This document shows positions 1 through 9,131 of a stretch of 64,000 nt of DNA, piece after piece. This DNA is from UBA2365 sp964594045. GTDB taxonomy: Bacteria > Bacteroidota > Bacteroidia > Chitinophagales > Saprospiraceae. Numbering within the stretch: the stretch's first letter is position 1; each line of letters opens with the position of its first letter. A model generated the notes under the pieces. That model saw only the letters and a list, made by a program, of their open reading frames with translations. It had not been told where the DNA came from and did not search any database. The position numbers and the translations under genes are program-made. The DNA is taken from contig CAZQKR010000015.1 in assembly GCA_964594045.1 (NCBI GenBank), forward strand, positions 33,618-97,617, given 5' to 3'.

Positions 1-336
1 AAGTTTCATGGCCTCCATATTCACTTCAGGATGTGCTATTTCTTCCCTGATCCGGGCAAACTCTCCGTCTGTAATGATCTCATAGCTCACGTTCCTGACC
101 TTGCATTCCTTTTCGATCGGGCTTGCAGCCGGCATGGCAAAACTACCACCGCGATAATTGAGCAACCAGTATACTTCAACATTCTGTTCCAGCACCCAAT
201 AAGCGATACCATAGGCTTTCAGATGTTCCTTCTGGCTCTGATGATCCATGGGAATGAGCAAATAGGCAGCTTGAAGCAAAGAACTTCCTGAAAGCGAGAT
301 CAAAAGAACAAGAATTATCAGTTTGACTTTCTGCAT
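1..336 (-). CDS. Exported protein, N-terminal part (asparagine-synthetase-B-like annotation family), partial
   Basis: The gene runs off the left edge of the window; 112 codons are visible from an ATG at 336. The product starts with a Sec signal peptide (MQKVKLIILVLLISLSG, then an Ala-rich cleavage region) and continues with LLIPMDHQSQKEHLKAYGIA and WLLNYRGGSF. I recognise these phrases from a conserved Bacteroidota protein that pipelines often name asparagine synthetase B, but nothing visible here is a glutamine amidotransferase or ATP-pyrophosphatase motif, so the enzymatic name should not be trusted. It is divergent from the VWA membrane protein gene, with 144 bp between the two starts. The function is unknown; the call as a real exported protein is firm. 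Confidence 0.75.
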   Translation of the reverse strand, partial: MQKVKLIILVLLISLSGSSLLQAAYLLIPMDHQSQKEHLKAYGIAYWVLEQNVEVYWLLNYRGGSFAMPAASPIEKECKVRNVSYEIITDGEFARIREEIAHPEVNMEAMKL

Positions 337-343
337 ATAAATA

Positions 344-372
344 CAAATTTGATATTTTTTTGGCACTGCAAA
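344..372 (-). promoter_or_regulatory. Candidate promoter of the gene cut off at the left edge
   Basis: On the minus strand a TTTG (372-369) is followed after 17 nt by CAAATTTG (351-344), a one-mismatch version of the Bacteroidota -7 element TAnnTTTG. The spacing fits the TTTG/-33 to -7 distance known for this phylum. The start codon lies 8 nt further on, so the leader would be very short. Confidence 0.4.
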
Positions 373-454
373 GATGAATATTTTTTTTGCTTTTAAAGTA
401 AACGAAACAAACTTACCAAAAGTATCGTTTAACATAAATCAAAAAAATATAAGA

Positions 455-462
455 TATATTTG
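455..462 (+). promoter_or_regulatory. -7 promoter element of the VWA membrane protein gene
   Basis: TATATTTG matches the Bacteroidota -7 consensus TAnnTTTG exactly. It overlaps the TTG at 460 that would be the most upstream possible start, which argues that this TTG is promoter DNA and that translation starts at the TTG at 481. No clean TTTG -33 box is seen; TTTA at 428-431 is the nearest. Confidence 0.55.
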
Positions 463-480
463 CACTTAAAATTATTCGTT

Positions 481-2571
481 TTGAGCAATTTCAGTTTACA
501 ATTCCCCATCTGGACCCTGATCATTCCTGTTTTGACAGGTCTGATTTTTTCTGTCGTTTTGTATTATAAGGACCAGCGTTTTACAGATAAAAGCCGCAAC
601 TTCCTGCTGATGCTTGCTGCTTTTCGGTTTTTGGCGGTTTCTGCCATCACTTTTCTGCTTCTTGGGCCATATTTTTCATCCCTGTCCGAAGAACGAAGCA
701 AACCATCCATACTCATCGCTCAGGATGCATCCGAGTCCGTTTTATTCGGCGCAAAAAAAGATAGCTCAGACATCATCGATGCAATAACAGAACTGAAGAA
801 AGACCTGGAAAAAAAATACGAGGTGGAAACCGTTCATTTCGGTGAAACCACAAAACAGGGCATTTCTGCTACTTTCAACCAAAAAATGACCAACTTCAGC
901 AAACTGCTTCAATACGTCGACCAGCAATACCAGGGCAGAATGTTGTCTTCGGTCATCCTCTTTTCAGATGGTATCTACAATGAAGGTGAAAACCCTATTT
1001 ATTCTCCGAATTTAAAACAAACTGCTTTTTATAGCATTGCATTGGGAGATACCACCAAAAAATCAGATATCGCCATTAAAAATGTATTTTACAACGATCT
1101 GGCTTTCCTGGGTGATCAGATGAGCATCCGATTTGATCTGACAGCCTTTAAATTGCCCGGAAAGAATACTAGGGTTACGATAGCTGAGATAACAGGAGGA
1201 GAACGGAAAGTCCTGGGTGAAAGATCTGTAAGCATCAATTCTTCTGATTTCTTTTATGAAGATGGGTTCGTGCTGGAAGCTGATCAGCCAGGCACTCGTC
1301 ACTTCAGGATCACTGCGGGTTCAGTGCCCAATGAGATCACTTTGACCAATAATGTGAAGGATATTTACCTGGATGTGATCGATTCCAGGATCAATGTTGT
1401 CATTATGGCCAATGCGCCACATCCCGATCTGAGCGCGATCAAACAAAGCCTTGAAAGCCTGAAAAACTATAAGGTCAGCATCGTGATGGCTGGTGCAGAA
1501 AATCTGCCTCAAAATACAGATCTTGTCGTACTGCATAATCTGCCTTCGGCCAAAAACCCTGTTCCGGTATTGCTTTCTGCCATCACACAGAAAAAAATAC
1601 CCCATTTATTTATCGTTGGCCAGCAGACGGATCTGAATGCGTTCAACAGAGCACAGGACCTGATCCAGATCAGTTCTTCCCTCAAATCGTTCAACGAATC
1701 CCAGGCTTCGCTGAACAAGCAGTTTTTTGGTTTTGAACTGGATCCGGAAACGGCAAGAGCGGTGGAATTATTTCCTCCTTTGCTATCACCTTTCGGAACG
1801 ATCCAGGCTGCGCCGCATGCGCAAACCCTGTTGTTCCAGAATATTTCCAAAGTCAAAACTTCCTATCCGTTGCTGAGTTTCGGAGATCGCAACGGCATCA
1901 AAAACGGTGTGCTGATGGGTGAAGGTCTATGGAAATGGAGGTTATTTGATTTTGCACAAAACGGCAATCAAAACAGCATTCATCAGCTGATCGGAAAAAC
2001 AGCACAATTGGTTTCTACAAAGGCGGATACGAGAAAATGGCGGGCCGAATCCTTTAAAACAGTATACAATGAAAATGAACACATCCGGTTCAGGGCAAAC
2101 CTGTACAACGATAACAACGAGCCGGTCAACCAGCCTGAAGCTTTTTTGTATATCAAAAATGTTGCTGGAGAAGTCTTTGAATTTGTGTTTACAAGGGAAG
2201 AAAATGCTTATGCGCTGGACGCTTCATTTCTCCCGGCAGGTGAATACAGCTATCGCGCAATAGTCAAATTCGGTGGAAAAGAATTGACTGACTCAGGGAA
2301 ATTTGCTGTGAAGGAGATCCAACTGGAAACTGCCGACATCGTTGCCCGGCACGATCTGTTAAAGCAGATGGCTCAGGAATCCGGTGGAGAGGTATACGGA
2401 CTTCAACAAATCGAAACACTGAGAGATCAGTTGCTCGATGCTGAAGTGAAACCTGTGGTCTATGCTCAACGGAAAACTTCGCCATTGATCAATTTTAAAT
2501 GGTTGTTCTTCTTCATCCTGATCTGGCTTAGTGTGGAATGGTTCCTGCGTCGCTACTTCGGAAGTTATTAA
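481..2571 (+). CDS. Membrane-anchored von Willebrand factor A domain protein
   Basis: Product of 696 aa from the TTG at 481, chosen because the upstream TTG (460) lies inside a promoter element. Two membrane segments lie near the N-terminus (IWTLIIPVLTGLIF..., FRFLAVSAITFLLL) and one at the extreme C-terminus (WLFFFILIWLSVEWF). Between them is a VWA-like fold with the metal-ion-dependent adhesion motif DASES (DxSxS) and the SVILFSDGIYNEG strand typical of VWA domains, followed by a long extracytoplasmic part. This layout resembles BatA/BatB-related and other large VWA proteins of Bacteroidota. The ligand and partners are not evident. It stands alone, divergent from an exported protein. Confidence 0.8.
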   Translation: MSNFSLQFPIWTLIIPVLTGLIFSVVLYYKDQRFTDKSRNFLLMLAAFRFLAVSAITFLLLGPYFSSLSEERSKPSILIAQDASESVLFGAKKDSSDIIDAITELKKDLEKKYEVETVHFGETTKQGISATFNQKMTNFSKLLQYVDQQYQGRMLSSVILFSDGIYNEGENPIYSPNLKQTAFYSIALGDTTKKSDIAIKNVFYNDLAFLGDQMSIRFDLTAFKLPGKNTRVTIAEITGGERKVLGERSVSINSSDFFYEDGFVLEADQPGTRHFRITAGSVPNEITLTNNVKDIYLDVIDSRINVVIMANAPHPDLSAIKQSLESLKNYKVSIVMAGAENLPQNTDLVVLHNLPSAKNPVPVLLSAITQKKIPHLFIVGQQTDLNAFNRAQDLIQISSSLKSFNESQASLNKQFFGFELDPETARAVELFPPLLSPFGTIQAAPHAQTLLFQNISKVKTSYPLLSFGDRNGIKNGVLMGEGLWKWRLFDFAQNGNQNSIHQLIGKTAQLVSTKADTRKWRAESFKTVYNENEHIRFRANLYNDNNEPVNQPEAFLYIKNVAGEVFEFVFTREENAYALDASFLPAGEYSYRAIVKFGGKELTDSGKFAVKEIQLETADIVARHDLLKQMAQESGGEVYGLQQIETLRDQLLDAEVKPVVYAQRKTSPLINFKWLFFFILIWLSVEWFLRRYFGSY

Positions 2572-2604
2572 CGGGATACTTTTAAAAAATGAGGTACAAT
2601 TTCT

Positions 2605-2628
2605 GAATTCCTTATAAGGTTGGAATTC
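2605..2628. repeat. Inverted repeat between VWA gene and accD
   Basis: GAATTCC (2605-2611) and GGAATTC (2622-2628) are perfect inverted copies around a further CCTTATAAGG palindrome. There is no T-tract, so this is only a possible transcription-end structure between the convergent genes. The rest of 2572-2811 holds nothing I recognise. Confidence 0.35.
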
Positions 2629-2811
2629 AATATTACTTTGTTAGATTAGCATATTCAATTCAATTTCGAATATATAATATTGACAGATCTTCAAGTGAGT
2701 GTACAAGTCATTATTCTTGAAAACTTAATAAAACAAAAAAATAATGCCCACACTCGTGAATTTCCCGTTCAAAAAAGGTGAAGTATTATTTTAATTAAGG
2801 TGCATAATGTC

Positions 2812-3723
2812 CTACCCCTCCACGACAGGATTCGCAACAATTCCTTCCGTTTCAGCAACAGCTTCTTCCAAATGCTCATCCACCTTGAAGAAATTCAGCA
2901 AGTCACCTATCCGGTCTTTCAGGTCTTTGCGATCCACTATGAAGTCCAGAAACCCATGTTCCAATAAAAATTCAGACGTCTGGAAACCTTCCGGAAGATC
3001 TTTACGGATGAATTCCTTGATCACCCTGGGTCCCGCAAACCCGATCAGTGCACCCGGTTCAGCAAAATTGAGGTCACCCAGCATCGCATACGAAGCGGTC
3101 ACTCCTCCTGTTGTCGGATCTGTCATAAATGAGAAAAAGGGTATGCCGGCTTTCCCCAGTTTGGTCAGCATGGCCGAAGTTTTCGCCATCTGCATCAAAG
3201 AAAATGCGGATTCCATCATCCTGGCGCCCCCTGATTTGGAGATGATCATCAAAGGTATTTTATGCTCCAGGCTATACTCGACAGCCCTGGCAATTTTCTC
3301 TCCCACAACAGAGCCCATCGAACCACCAATGTAGAAAAAGTCCATTGCAGCAATGACCAGCTCTCTTCTTTTCACCTTCCCAACAGCCGCGACAATGGCT
3401 TCTTTGCCCGGTTTTTGCGCTTTAGCCTCCGTGAGCCTGTCCGCATAGGGCCTCAGATCGGTGAAGTTGAGAAAATCTTTGGATTGTATCTCGCTGAACA
3501 ATTCCTTGTATTTCCCTCCGTCAAAAATGATCTCAAAATATGTTTCTGGTGCGATCCGGTTGTGGTAATTACAATGCGGACATTTATGAAAATTCTCTGC
3601 AAGATCCTTGCTCGTACAGGTTTCACCACATTTTTTACATTGGTGCCACAACCCGTCCGGAGCTGCTTTTTTATTGATCGTCTCTGTACTGACGCCTTCT
3701 TTTAATCTTTTAAACCACCCCAT
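2812..3723 (-). CDS. accD: Acetyl-CoA carboxylase, carboxyltransferase subunit beta
   Basis: Product of 303 aa, normal length for AccD. With AccA it transfers the carboxyl group from biotin to acetyl-CoA, the first step of fatty acid synthesis, in the cytosol. The N-terminus carries the family zinc ribbon: two CxxC pairs near residues 29-32 and 48-51 (CKKC, CPHC). A crotonase-fold carboxyltransferase domain follows, with SKSGGARMMESAFSLMQM and DPTTGGVTASYA, the acyl-CoA-binding and oxyanion-hole regions. Its partners are not in the window. It is convergent with the VWA gene and sits downstream of a long intergenic stretch. Confidence 0.97.
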   Translation of the reverse strand: MGWFKRLKEGVSTETINKKAAPDGLWHQCKKCGETCTSKDLAENFHKCPHCNYHNRIAPETYFEIIFDGGKYKELFSEIQSKDFLNFTDLRPYADRLTEAKAQKPGKEAIVAAVGKVKRRELVIAAMDFFYIGGSMGSVVGEKIARAVEYSLEHKIPLMIISKSGGARMMESAFSLMQMAKTSAMLTKLGKAGIPFFSFMTDPTTGGVTASYAMLGDLNFAEPGALIGFAGPRVIKEFIRKDLPEGFQTSEFLLEHGFLDFIVDRKDLKDRIGDLLNFFKVDEHLEEAVAETEGIVANPVVEG

Positions 3724-4060
3724 TTCTGATCTTTAATTGGTTGAAAAAATCGTTTTTCTGTTTTTCAAAACTTCATCTCCACTATAATTCCAATGATCAT
3801 GGTGACATTAATATTTTGAAAACAGCTCTAATTGAATAAGTTGACCCTGCCATTCGACAGTTGCCAAAAAGGATAATTTATGGGATTGGCAGCAAAAATA
3901 ATAAAATGTTGAATATCGGGATAGGTTCTCATTTTTATTTTACATCCCCACACTTTAAAAAAATTGGATCAAAACTTTTAAACTAAAGCTAACAATAAGA
4001 TTTACAAGGTAAAATAAAGCAAGGTTAAAATCCTTCATCCTATAAAAAATATGAATAAAA
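3724..4060. other. Intergenic region, no gene seen
   Basis: AT-rich DNA between the accD start and the terminator-like hairpin of the tyrosine cluster. The only open frame nearby (minus strand, 3955-4179, 74 codons) runs through the hairpin and has no recognisable product. The accD promoter must lie in the right-hand part of this stretch relative to the accD start, but no exact TAnnTTTG was identified. Confidence 0.5.
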
Positions 4061-4107
4061 ATCCCGTCACTGTGTATTTCTGACCCAAAAACACTCAATG
4101 ACGGGAT
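4056..4107 (-). terminator. Rho-independent terminator of the hppD-hmgA unit
   Basis: ATCCCGTCA (4061-4069) pairs perfectly with TGACGGGAT (4099-4107); inside, GTGT/ACAC can extend the stem. Read on the minus strand the stem is followed by TTTTTAT, so it would terminate transcription coming from hppD, whose stop codon is about 124 nt upstream. Confidence 0.6.
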
Positions 4108-4181
4108 ATGATCAAATATTAAATTTTCGTTCAAAAACCTGAATTCTCCAGGCTTTATTCCGTATTCTGAAGAAAACAATT

Positions 4182-4221
4182 GAACGACTGAACAACTGAA
4201 CGACTAAACGATCAAACAGTA
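4182..4221. repeat. Five-unit 8-bp tandem repeat just past hppD
   Basis: Five consecutive octamers, GAACGACT, GAACAACT, GAACGACT, AAACGATC, AAACAGTA, end 9 bp from the hppD stop. The unit resembles the GAACATCT and GAAAATTT octamers at 22.0-22.45 kb, which also sit at gene ends. Confidence 0.6.
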
Positions 4222-4230
4222 TGTCTCCCG

Positions 4231-5358
4231 CTACAAAGTACCCCTCAACTCCTGCTCTCTTTCCAAAGCTTCAAACAAGGCTTTGAAATTGCCTTTTCCA
4301 AAGGATGTCGCGCCCTTTCTTTGTATGATCTCAAAAAACAGTGTTGGCCTGGACTGCACGGGTTTACTGAACAACTGAAGCAAATAACCTTCATCATCCC
4401 GGTCAACCAGTATCCTTAGTTTTTTTAAGGTTTCCAGTTCTTCGTCGATCTCTCCTACCCTTTCAGTAAGTGTGTCATAGTAAGTATCCGGCACTTCCAG
4501 GAACAACATTCCTCTTTGCTTCAATTTGGTTACGGTTTCGATGATGTTGTTGGTTGCCACTGCAATATGCTGCACGCCTTCACCCTCATAAAAATCGAGA
4601 TATTCCTCCACCTGGGATTTTTTCAGACCTTCTGCAGGTTCATTGATGGGGAATTTTACCCTGCCGTTGCCATTGCTCATCACCTTGCTCATCAAAGCAG
4701 TGTATTGGGTGGAAATATCCTTATCATCAAAGGAAAGGATCTGAGCAAATCCCATCACATTTTTGTAGAAATCCACCCACTTATTCATCTGATTATGACC
4801 GACATTCCCAACCATATGATCAATGTACTCCAGCCCGATGGGTTCAGGCTTGTATGTGGTTTCCCATGCCTGATATCCTGGTAAAAACGGTCCGTTATAG
4901 TCTTTCCTTTCCACAAAAATATGGACAACTTCTCCATAGGTATGAATTCCGGAGCGTACCACCTGACCAAACTCATCTTTTTCAACCCTTGGTTCCATAT
5001 ATGACTTTGCGCCTCTTTTGACCGCTTCATGATACGCAGAGACAGCATCATCCACCCAAAGTGCAACCACTTTTACTCCGTCTCCGTGCTTGTCAATATG
5101 CCGGCCCATGTCTGTTCCGCTCCGCAAAGGCGAACTCAGTACCAGCCGGATCTTATTCTGCACCACCACATAGGATTCATATTCCCTGTTGCCCGTTTCG
5201 AGGCCTGAATAAGCCAGGGAACTGAAACCCATTGCTGATTTGTAAAAATGCGCAGCCTGCTTTGCATTGGAAACATACATTTCCACATAATCCGTACCAT
5301 TTAAAGGCATAAAGTCTTCTGCCTGTGCATACATTTTCTTTATTTGTTGATTTTCCAT
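4231..5358 (-). CDS. hppD: 4-hydroxyphenylpyruvate dioxygenase
   Basis: Product of 375 aa. It converts 4-hydroxyphenylpyruvate with O2 to homogentisate, step two of tyrosine degradation, using non-haem Fe(II). Two vicinal-oxygen-chelate domains are visible. The iron ligands are in the second: His181 in YIDHMVGNV, His264 in GVQHIAVATNN and Glu343 in LFFEIIQRKG. It lies 10 bp downstream of hmgA on the same strand, so the two are almost certainly co-transcribed, making enzyme and next-step enzyme together. A terminator-like hairpin follows. All key residues are intact. Confidence 0.97.
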   Translation of the reverse strand: MENQQIKKMYAQAEDFMPLNGTDYVEMYVSNAKQAAHFYKSAMGFSSLAYSGLETGNREYESYVVVQNKIRLVLSSPLRSGTDMGRHIDKHGDGVKVVALWVDDAVSAYHEAVKRGAKSYMEPRVEKDEFGQVVRSGIHTYGEVVHIFVERKDYNGPFLPGYQAWETTYKPEPIGLEYIDHMVGNVGHNQMNKWVDFYKNVMGFAQILSFDDKDISTQYTALMSKVMSNGNGRVKFPINEPAEGLKKSQVEEYLDFYEGEGVQHIAVATNNIIETVTKLKQRGMLFLEVPDTYYDTLTERVGEIDEELETLKKLRILVDRDDEGYLLQLFSKPVQSRPTLFFEIIQRKGATSFGKGNFKALFEALEREQELRGTL

Positions 5359-5368
5359 AATATAATTT

Positions 5369-6526
5369 TTAATCCAACCAGGATGTGAAATAATTTTTAT
5401 CTTCTATCTGTAAGGCTTGCTCTGTGATCATCAGCGGCTTGAACGTATCGATCATCACGGCCAGTTCGCCAGTTTCCTTCTGTCCGATACTCCTTTCATA
5501 CGCTCCCGGATGCGGACCGTGCGGGATTCCTGCAGGATGCAGGGAAATATACCCTTTTTCAATATGATTACGGCTCATAAAATCTCCGTCCACATAGTAC
5601 AACATTTCATCCGAATCGATATTGGAATGGTTGTATGGCGCCGGAATGGCTTTCGGATGATAGTCATATAGTCGCGGTACAAAGGAACACACGACAAATG
5701 CATTGGTCTCAAACGTCTGATGTACAGGTGGCGGTTGATGCACCCTGCCGGTGATGGGCTCGAAATTGTGGATGGAAAACCCGTAAGGGAAATTATAACC
5801 ATCCCATCCCACTACATCAAATGGATGTGAAGCATACACCAGGGAATGTATCAATCCCTGCTTCTTGATCCTGATCTCAAAATCACCTTTTTGGTCAAAA
5901 GTTTCGAGTTTTTCCGGCAGTTTATAATCTCTTTCACAGAAAGGAGAATGTTCCAGCAATTGCCCGAACCAGTTGCGGTACCTTTTAGGTGTATAGATCG
6001 GGCTGTAAGACTCAGCATATAAAATGCGGTTGTCTGTGGTATCAAAGTCTATCTGGTAGATCATTCCCCTCGGTATGATCAGATAGTCTCCGTATTCAAA
6101 CCTGATCTGCCCTAAAAAAGTCCTCAAAACGCCGCTACCTTTATGGATGAACAGCATTTCATCCGCATCTGTATTCTTGTAAAAATAGTTTCTGAGCGAT
6201 TCCTGTGGTGCAGCCAGCCCGATGATGATATCCGAATTGACCAGGATCGGTTTCCTGGATTGCAGATAGTCTTTCTCCGGTGCTACATTAAAACCGTTCA
6301 GCATCCTGGACTGGACGCTGTTCCTGACCGCTATTTTTGGTGTTACGTCAACCGGTGTACCAATGGACCTGACCATGGTTGGACGATGATGGTGATATAA
6401 AATGGAAGACATCCCGTCAAAACCTACCGTCCCGAAAAGTTGTTCATGGAACAGACTTCCGTCAGGTTTGTTGAACTGGATATGTCTTTTGTGGGGTATT
6501 TCTCCCAACCGATGATATATTGGCAT
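5369..6526 (-). CDS. hmgA: Homogentisate 1,2-dioxygenase
   Basis: Product of 385 aa, close to the short bacterial form of the family. It opens the ring of homogentisate to give maleylacetoacetate. The start MPIYHRLGEIPHKRH and the C-terminal cupin core are typical. The probable iron-ligand regions are NHSNIDSDEMLYYV (about 299-312) and HPAGIPHGPHP (about 330-340). It is followed after 10 bp by hppD. A 237-bp gap separates it from the upstream flavin-reductase-like gene and contains a candidate promoter, so hmgA-hppD may form its own transcript. Confidence 0.96.
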   Translation of the reverse strand: MPIYHRLGEIPHKRHIQFNKPDGSLFHEQLFGTVGFDGMSSILYHHHRPTMVRSIGTPVDVTPKIAVRNSVQSRMLNGFNVAPEKDYLQSRKPILVNSDIIIGLAAPQESLRNYFYKNTDADEMLFIHKGSGVLRTFLGQIRFEYGDYLIIPRGMIYQIDFDTTDNRILYAESYSPIYTPKRYRNWFGQLLEHSPFCERDYKLPEKLETFDQKGDFEIRIKKQGLIHSLVYASHPFDVVGWDGYNFPYGFSIHNFEPITGRVHQPPPVHQTFETNAFVVCSFVPRLYDYHPKAIPAPYNHSNIDSDEMLYYVDGDFMSRNHIEKGYISLHPAGIPHGPHPGAYERSIGQKETGELAVMIDTFKPLMITEQALQIEDKNYFTSWLD

Positions 6527-6628
6527 AATAATAAAGTTTGATTAATACTAATTTCAGCTAATCAAGATGAAAAAACACTCATTGAACATTATTGAAAATC
6601 GTCTGGTCACAATATTTTTTTTATCCCC

Positions 6629-6636
6629 CAAACATA
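6629..6636 (-). promoter_or_regulatory. Candidate -7 element for hmgA-hppD
   Basis: Minus strand TATGTTTG is an exact TAnnTTTG match about 100 nt upstream of the hmgA start, in the only sizeable gap inside the tyrosine cluster. No clear -33 TTTG at the right distance, so the call is tentative. Confidence 0.35.
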
Positions 6637-6763
6637 TAAAATAATCCCAGCAGCTAAAAATATTTTTCTTTTTTCCTCAATTGCTCTTTTCAATATAGAA
6701 TTCCGAAGACATTCATCAACAGCTTTTTAAGCTACAACGATGATGGATTGACCAAATGGTCAA

Positions 6764-7687
6764 CTATACCTCCAAAATTCCGGATGCATGACCGATATAC
6801 AACAGCGTCAGCGCTTGCATAACTTCATTGCGTTCAATACAATCGTAGATCAACTGCATCAAAAGATGATTTTTAGTCCTTTTGTCATTTGCTTCCTGTT
6901 CTATCAGCTGCAATACCTTTTTCCCTTCTTCCAGATCTTCTTTGCCTGGCAATGATTCCACATTGGCCAGTCTGGCGAGTTGATTTCCGGTAAATAACCG
7001 GCTTTCCATTATGAAATCCGGCAACTGATCGAAACCGATCCCTTTTGACCGGATCGGCTTGGGTATCTCAAACATGTTATCCGCATTGACCCTGCCATAC
7101 CAATCGCCTCCCAGCCGGCAAACCACATCCATTTTCAGCGGATCGATCATGCCATTTTCATCCAGAAGATCTTCCCTGACATGGATACAGACCACTTCTG
7201 AGATGATGAGATTGCCTGCGCCGCCTTCCTGCCCGGTTTCGATCACATTGGTCACTTTGCATTCAAATGCTACAGGCGCACCGGTTATCCTGCGCGGCCT
7301 GATCTGATCACCCGGTATGGTCTGAAAACCAGCTTTAATATATTCATCAATTCCTTTTTCGTATTCCGTACTGGAAAGAGACATTTGTTCCACCATATCG
7401 TAATCCACGATATGGATCATGACCTCAGGAACTTCACGGACGTTTTCCAGTGTGTGCTTGGGTGTGTTATCCCTTACCCTTCTTGAAGGTGAAAAGATCA
7501 TAATGGGTGGATTCGCCCCGAAAACATTGAAAAAACTGAATGGACTGAGGTTAAAATTACCCTGAAGATCCACCGTTCCGGCGAGGGCGATCGGACGCGG
7601 CACGACACCACCCAAAAGATATTGATGAAGCGTACCTACTGAAACATTGCCCGGAATGATCGTTTTATATCCACCGTTTTCCATCAT
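6764..7687 (-). CDS. Flavin reductase-like (FMN-binding) protein of the tyrosine cluster
   Basis: Product of 307 aa with the FMN-binding split-barrel of the flavin reductase-like family in its first half: VPRPIALAGTVD, NLSPFSFFNVFGANPPIM, then a long C-terminal helical part. The start could be Met1 or Met2. The gene begins 9 bp after fahA ends, so it is in the fahA transcript. No step of the homogentisate route needs a flavin reductase, so its role is open; possibilities are an unrecognised oxygenase partner or a non-enzymatic FMN protein. I am confident of the fold, not of the reaction. Confidence 0.85.
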   Translation of the reverse strand: MMENGGYKTIIPGNVSVGTLHQYLLGGVVPRPIALAGTVDLQGNFNLSPFSFFNVFGANPPIMIFSPSRRVRDNTPKHTLENVREVPEVMIHIVDYDMVEQMSLSSTEYEKGIDEYIKAGFQTIPGDQIRPRRITGAPVAFECKVTNVIETGQEGGAGNLIISEVVCIHVREDLLDENGMIDPLKMDVVCRLGGDWYGRVNADNMFEIPKPIRSKGIGFDQLPDFIMESRLFTGNQLARLANVESLPGKEDLEEGKKVLQLIEQEANDKRTKNHLLMQLIYDCIERNEVMQALTLLYIGHASGILEV

Positions 7688-7696
7688 ACATCTCCA

Positions 7697-8920
7697 TTAA
7701 AGTGCCGGTAAAACTTTAGTCTCCAGATCACCAAAACCTATCCGGATATTCCCTTTTTGAGCAAATCCACGCATGATCACTGTATCACCATCCTGGATAA
7801 ACTTCCTTTCCTGTCCATTTTTCAGTTGTACCGTCTTTTTACCGCCCCAGGAAAGTTCCAGCATGGAACCAAATCCGCTTTCTTCCGGACCGCTCAGGGT
7901 TCCTGAACCCATCATATCGCCTATCCGGACATTGCAACCATTAATCGTGTGGTGCGCCAGTTGCTGACACATGTTCCAATACATATACCTGAAATTTGAA
8001 TGGCAAACCAGGCTTTCATCTTCACCTTCAGGCTGGATAAATACCTGCAATTCAATATCATAACTTTTCAGACCTTCAAAACGCAAATACGGCAGCACTT
8101 CAGGCTCCTGATGCGGCGTTGCACAGCGGAAAGGCTCCAGCGCTTCCATGGTGACAATCCAGGGTGTGATGGAAGAGGCAAAATTTTTGCCTAAAAAAGG
8201 TCCCAAAGGCACATATTCCCATTTCTGAATGTCTCTTGCAGACCAGTCATTGAACAGCACCATTCCGAATATGTAATTTTCGGCTTCCCCGGTGGAAATG
8301 GTTTGACCGATCTCACTGTTTTTGCCGATAATAAAAGCCGTCTCCAATTCAAAATCAAGTAGTCTGCTTGGGCCAAAAACCGGTTTTTCTGCACCTGCAG
8401 GCATGGTTTGCCCTTTAGGCCTGTGAAAATGGATACCGGAAGGAATGATTGATGATGCGCGACCGTGATAGGCAACAGGCAGATGTTTCCAGTTGGGCAG
8501 GAGTGCGTTTTCCGGATCCCTGAACATTTTTCCCACATTGGTAGCGTGTTCAATACTCGAGTAAAAATCGGTGTAATCACCAATCCGGACCGGCAGGTGC
8601 ATAGCCGCTTCCTTTTGTTTCACAAATATCCTGCTGAATTCAGCGTCAGACCAGCTTTGCCCTTCCAGCCATTTCCTGACGGCGAGCCGGAATGATGAGG
8701 TTTGGTCTTTACCCAGACTGATGAACCGGTTGAGTGTACCATCAAGAAAGACACTTGTATCAAAATCAACATTCAGAGCTCCGTTGGTGAGTTCAACCAG
8801 ATCGATGATGTATTCACCGATGGCAATTCCTGCACGTGTGCTTTTTTGTCGGGTCGAAAAGATACCAAAAGGCAGGTTGTGGATGGAAAAATCACTGTTT
8901 TCCGGGATGGTCAATCTCAT
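7697..8920 (-). CDS. fahA: Fumarylacetoacetase
   Basis: Product of 407 aa from the ATG at 8920, which gives the family-typical start MRLTIPENSDFSIHNLPFG. An ATG 14 codons upstream (8962) is open but adds a non-conserved tail. The enzyme hydrolyses 4-fumarylacetoacetate to fumarate and acetoacetate, the last step of tyrosine degradation. Family motifs: DFYSSIEHATNVGKMF, YHGRASSIIPSG, FELETAFIIG (metal-binding Glu residues) and FNDWSARDIQKWEY. A maleylacetoacetate isomerase gene is not present in the window. It is first of the cluster and followed after 9 bp by the flavin-reductase-like gene. Confidence 0.97.
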   Translation of the reverse strand: MRLTIPENSDFSIHNLPFGIFSTRQKSTRAGIAIGEYIIDLVELTNGALNVDFDTSVFLDGTLNRFISLGKDQTSSFRLAVRKWLEGQSWSDAEFSRIFVKQKEAAMHLPVRIGDYTDFYSSIEHATNVGKMFRDPENALLPNWKHLPVAYHGRASSIIPSGIHFHRPKGQTMPAGAEKPVFGPSRLLDFELETAFIIGKNSEIGQTISTGEAENYIFGMVLFNDWSARDIQKWEYVPLGPFLGKNFASSITPWIVTMEALEPFRCATPHQEPEVLPYLRFEGLKSYDIELQVFIQPEGEDESLVCHSNFRYMYWNMCQQLAHHTINGCNVRIGDMMGSGTLSGPEESGFGSMLELSWGGKKTVQLKNGQERKFIQDGDTVIMRGFAQKGNIRIGFGDLETKVLPAL

Positions 8921-9131
8921 GAAAATATAGTTTATGTATAACGATTCAATTTCAAAATCCATGAGGATCTGCGATAAGCATGAAGCAGGTTTTTCTCAGT
9001 TCATCTAATTTGAACCAGAAAATAATGGATTTGAACGATGGAATTAAAACAAAAGCCTGCCAAAAAAGTTCAACAGATCAGGACATCCGATATGCCAATG
9101 TACAGTTTTTTCAATTTCCGTTGAGCTTTCG

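Noticed and set aside
460..480. TTG at 460 as start of the VWA protein
   Set aside because: It is part of an exact TAnnTTTG promoter element; the TTG at 481 is downstream of the expected transcription start.
3955..4179. 74-codon minus-strand frame downstream of hppD
   Set aside because: It runs through the terminator hairpin and low-complexity DNA and has no protein-like features.
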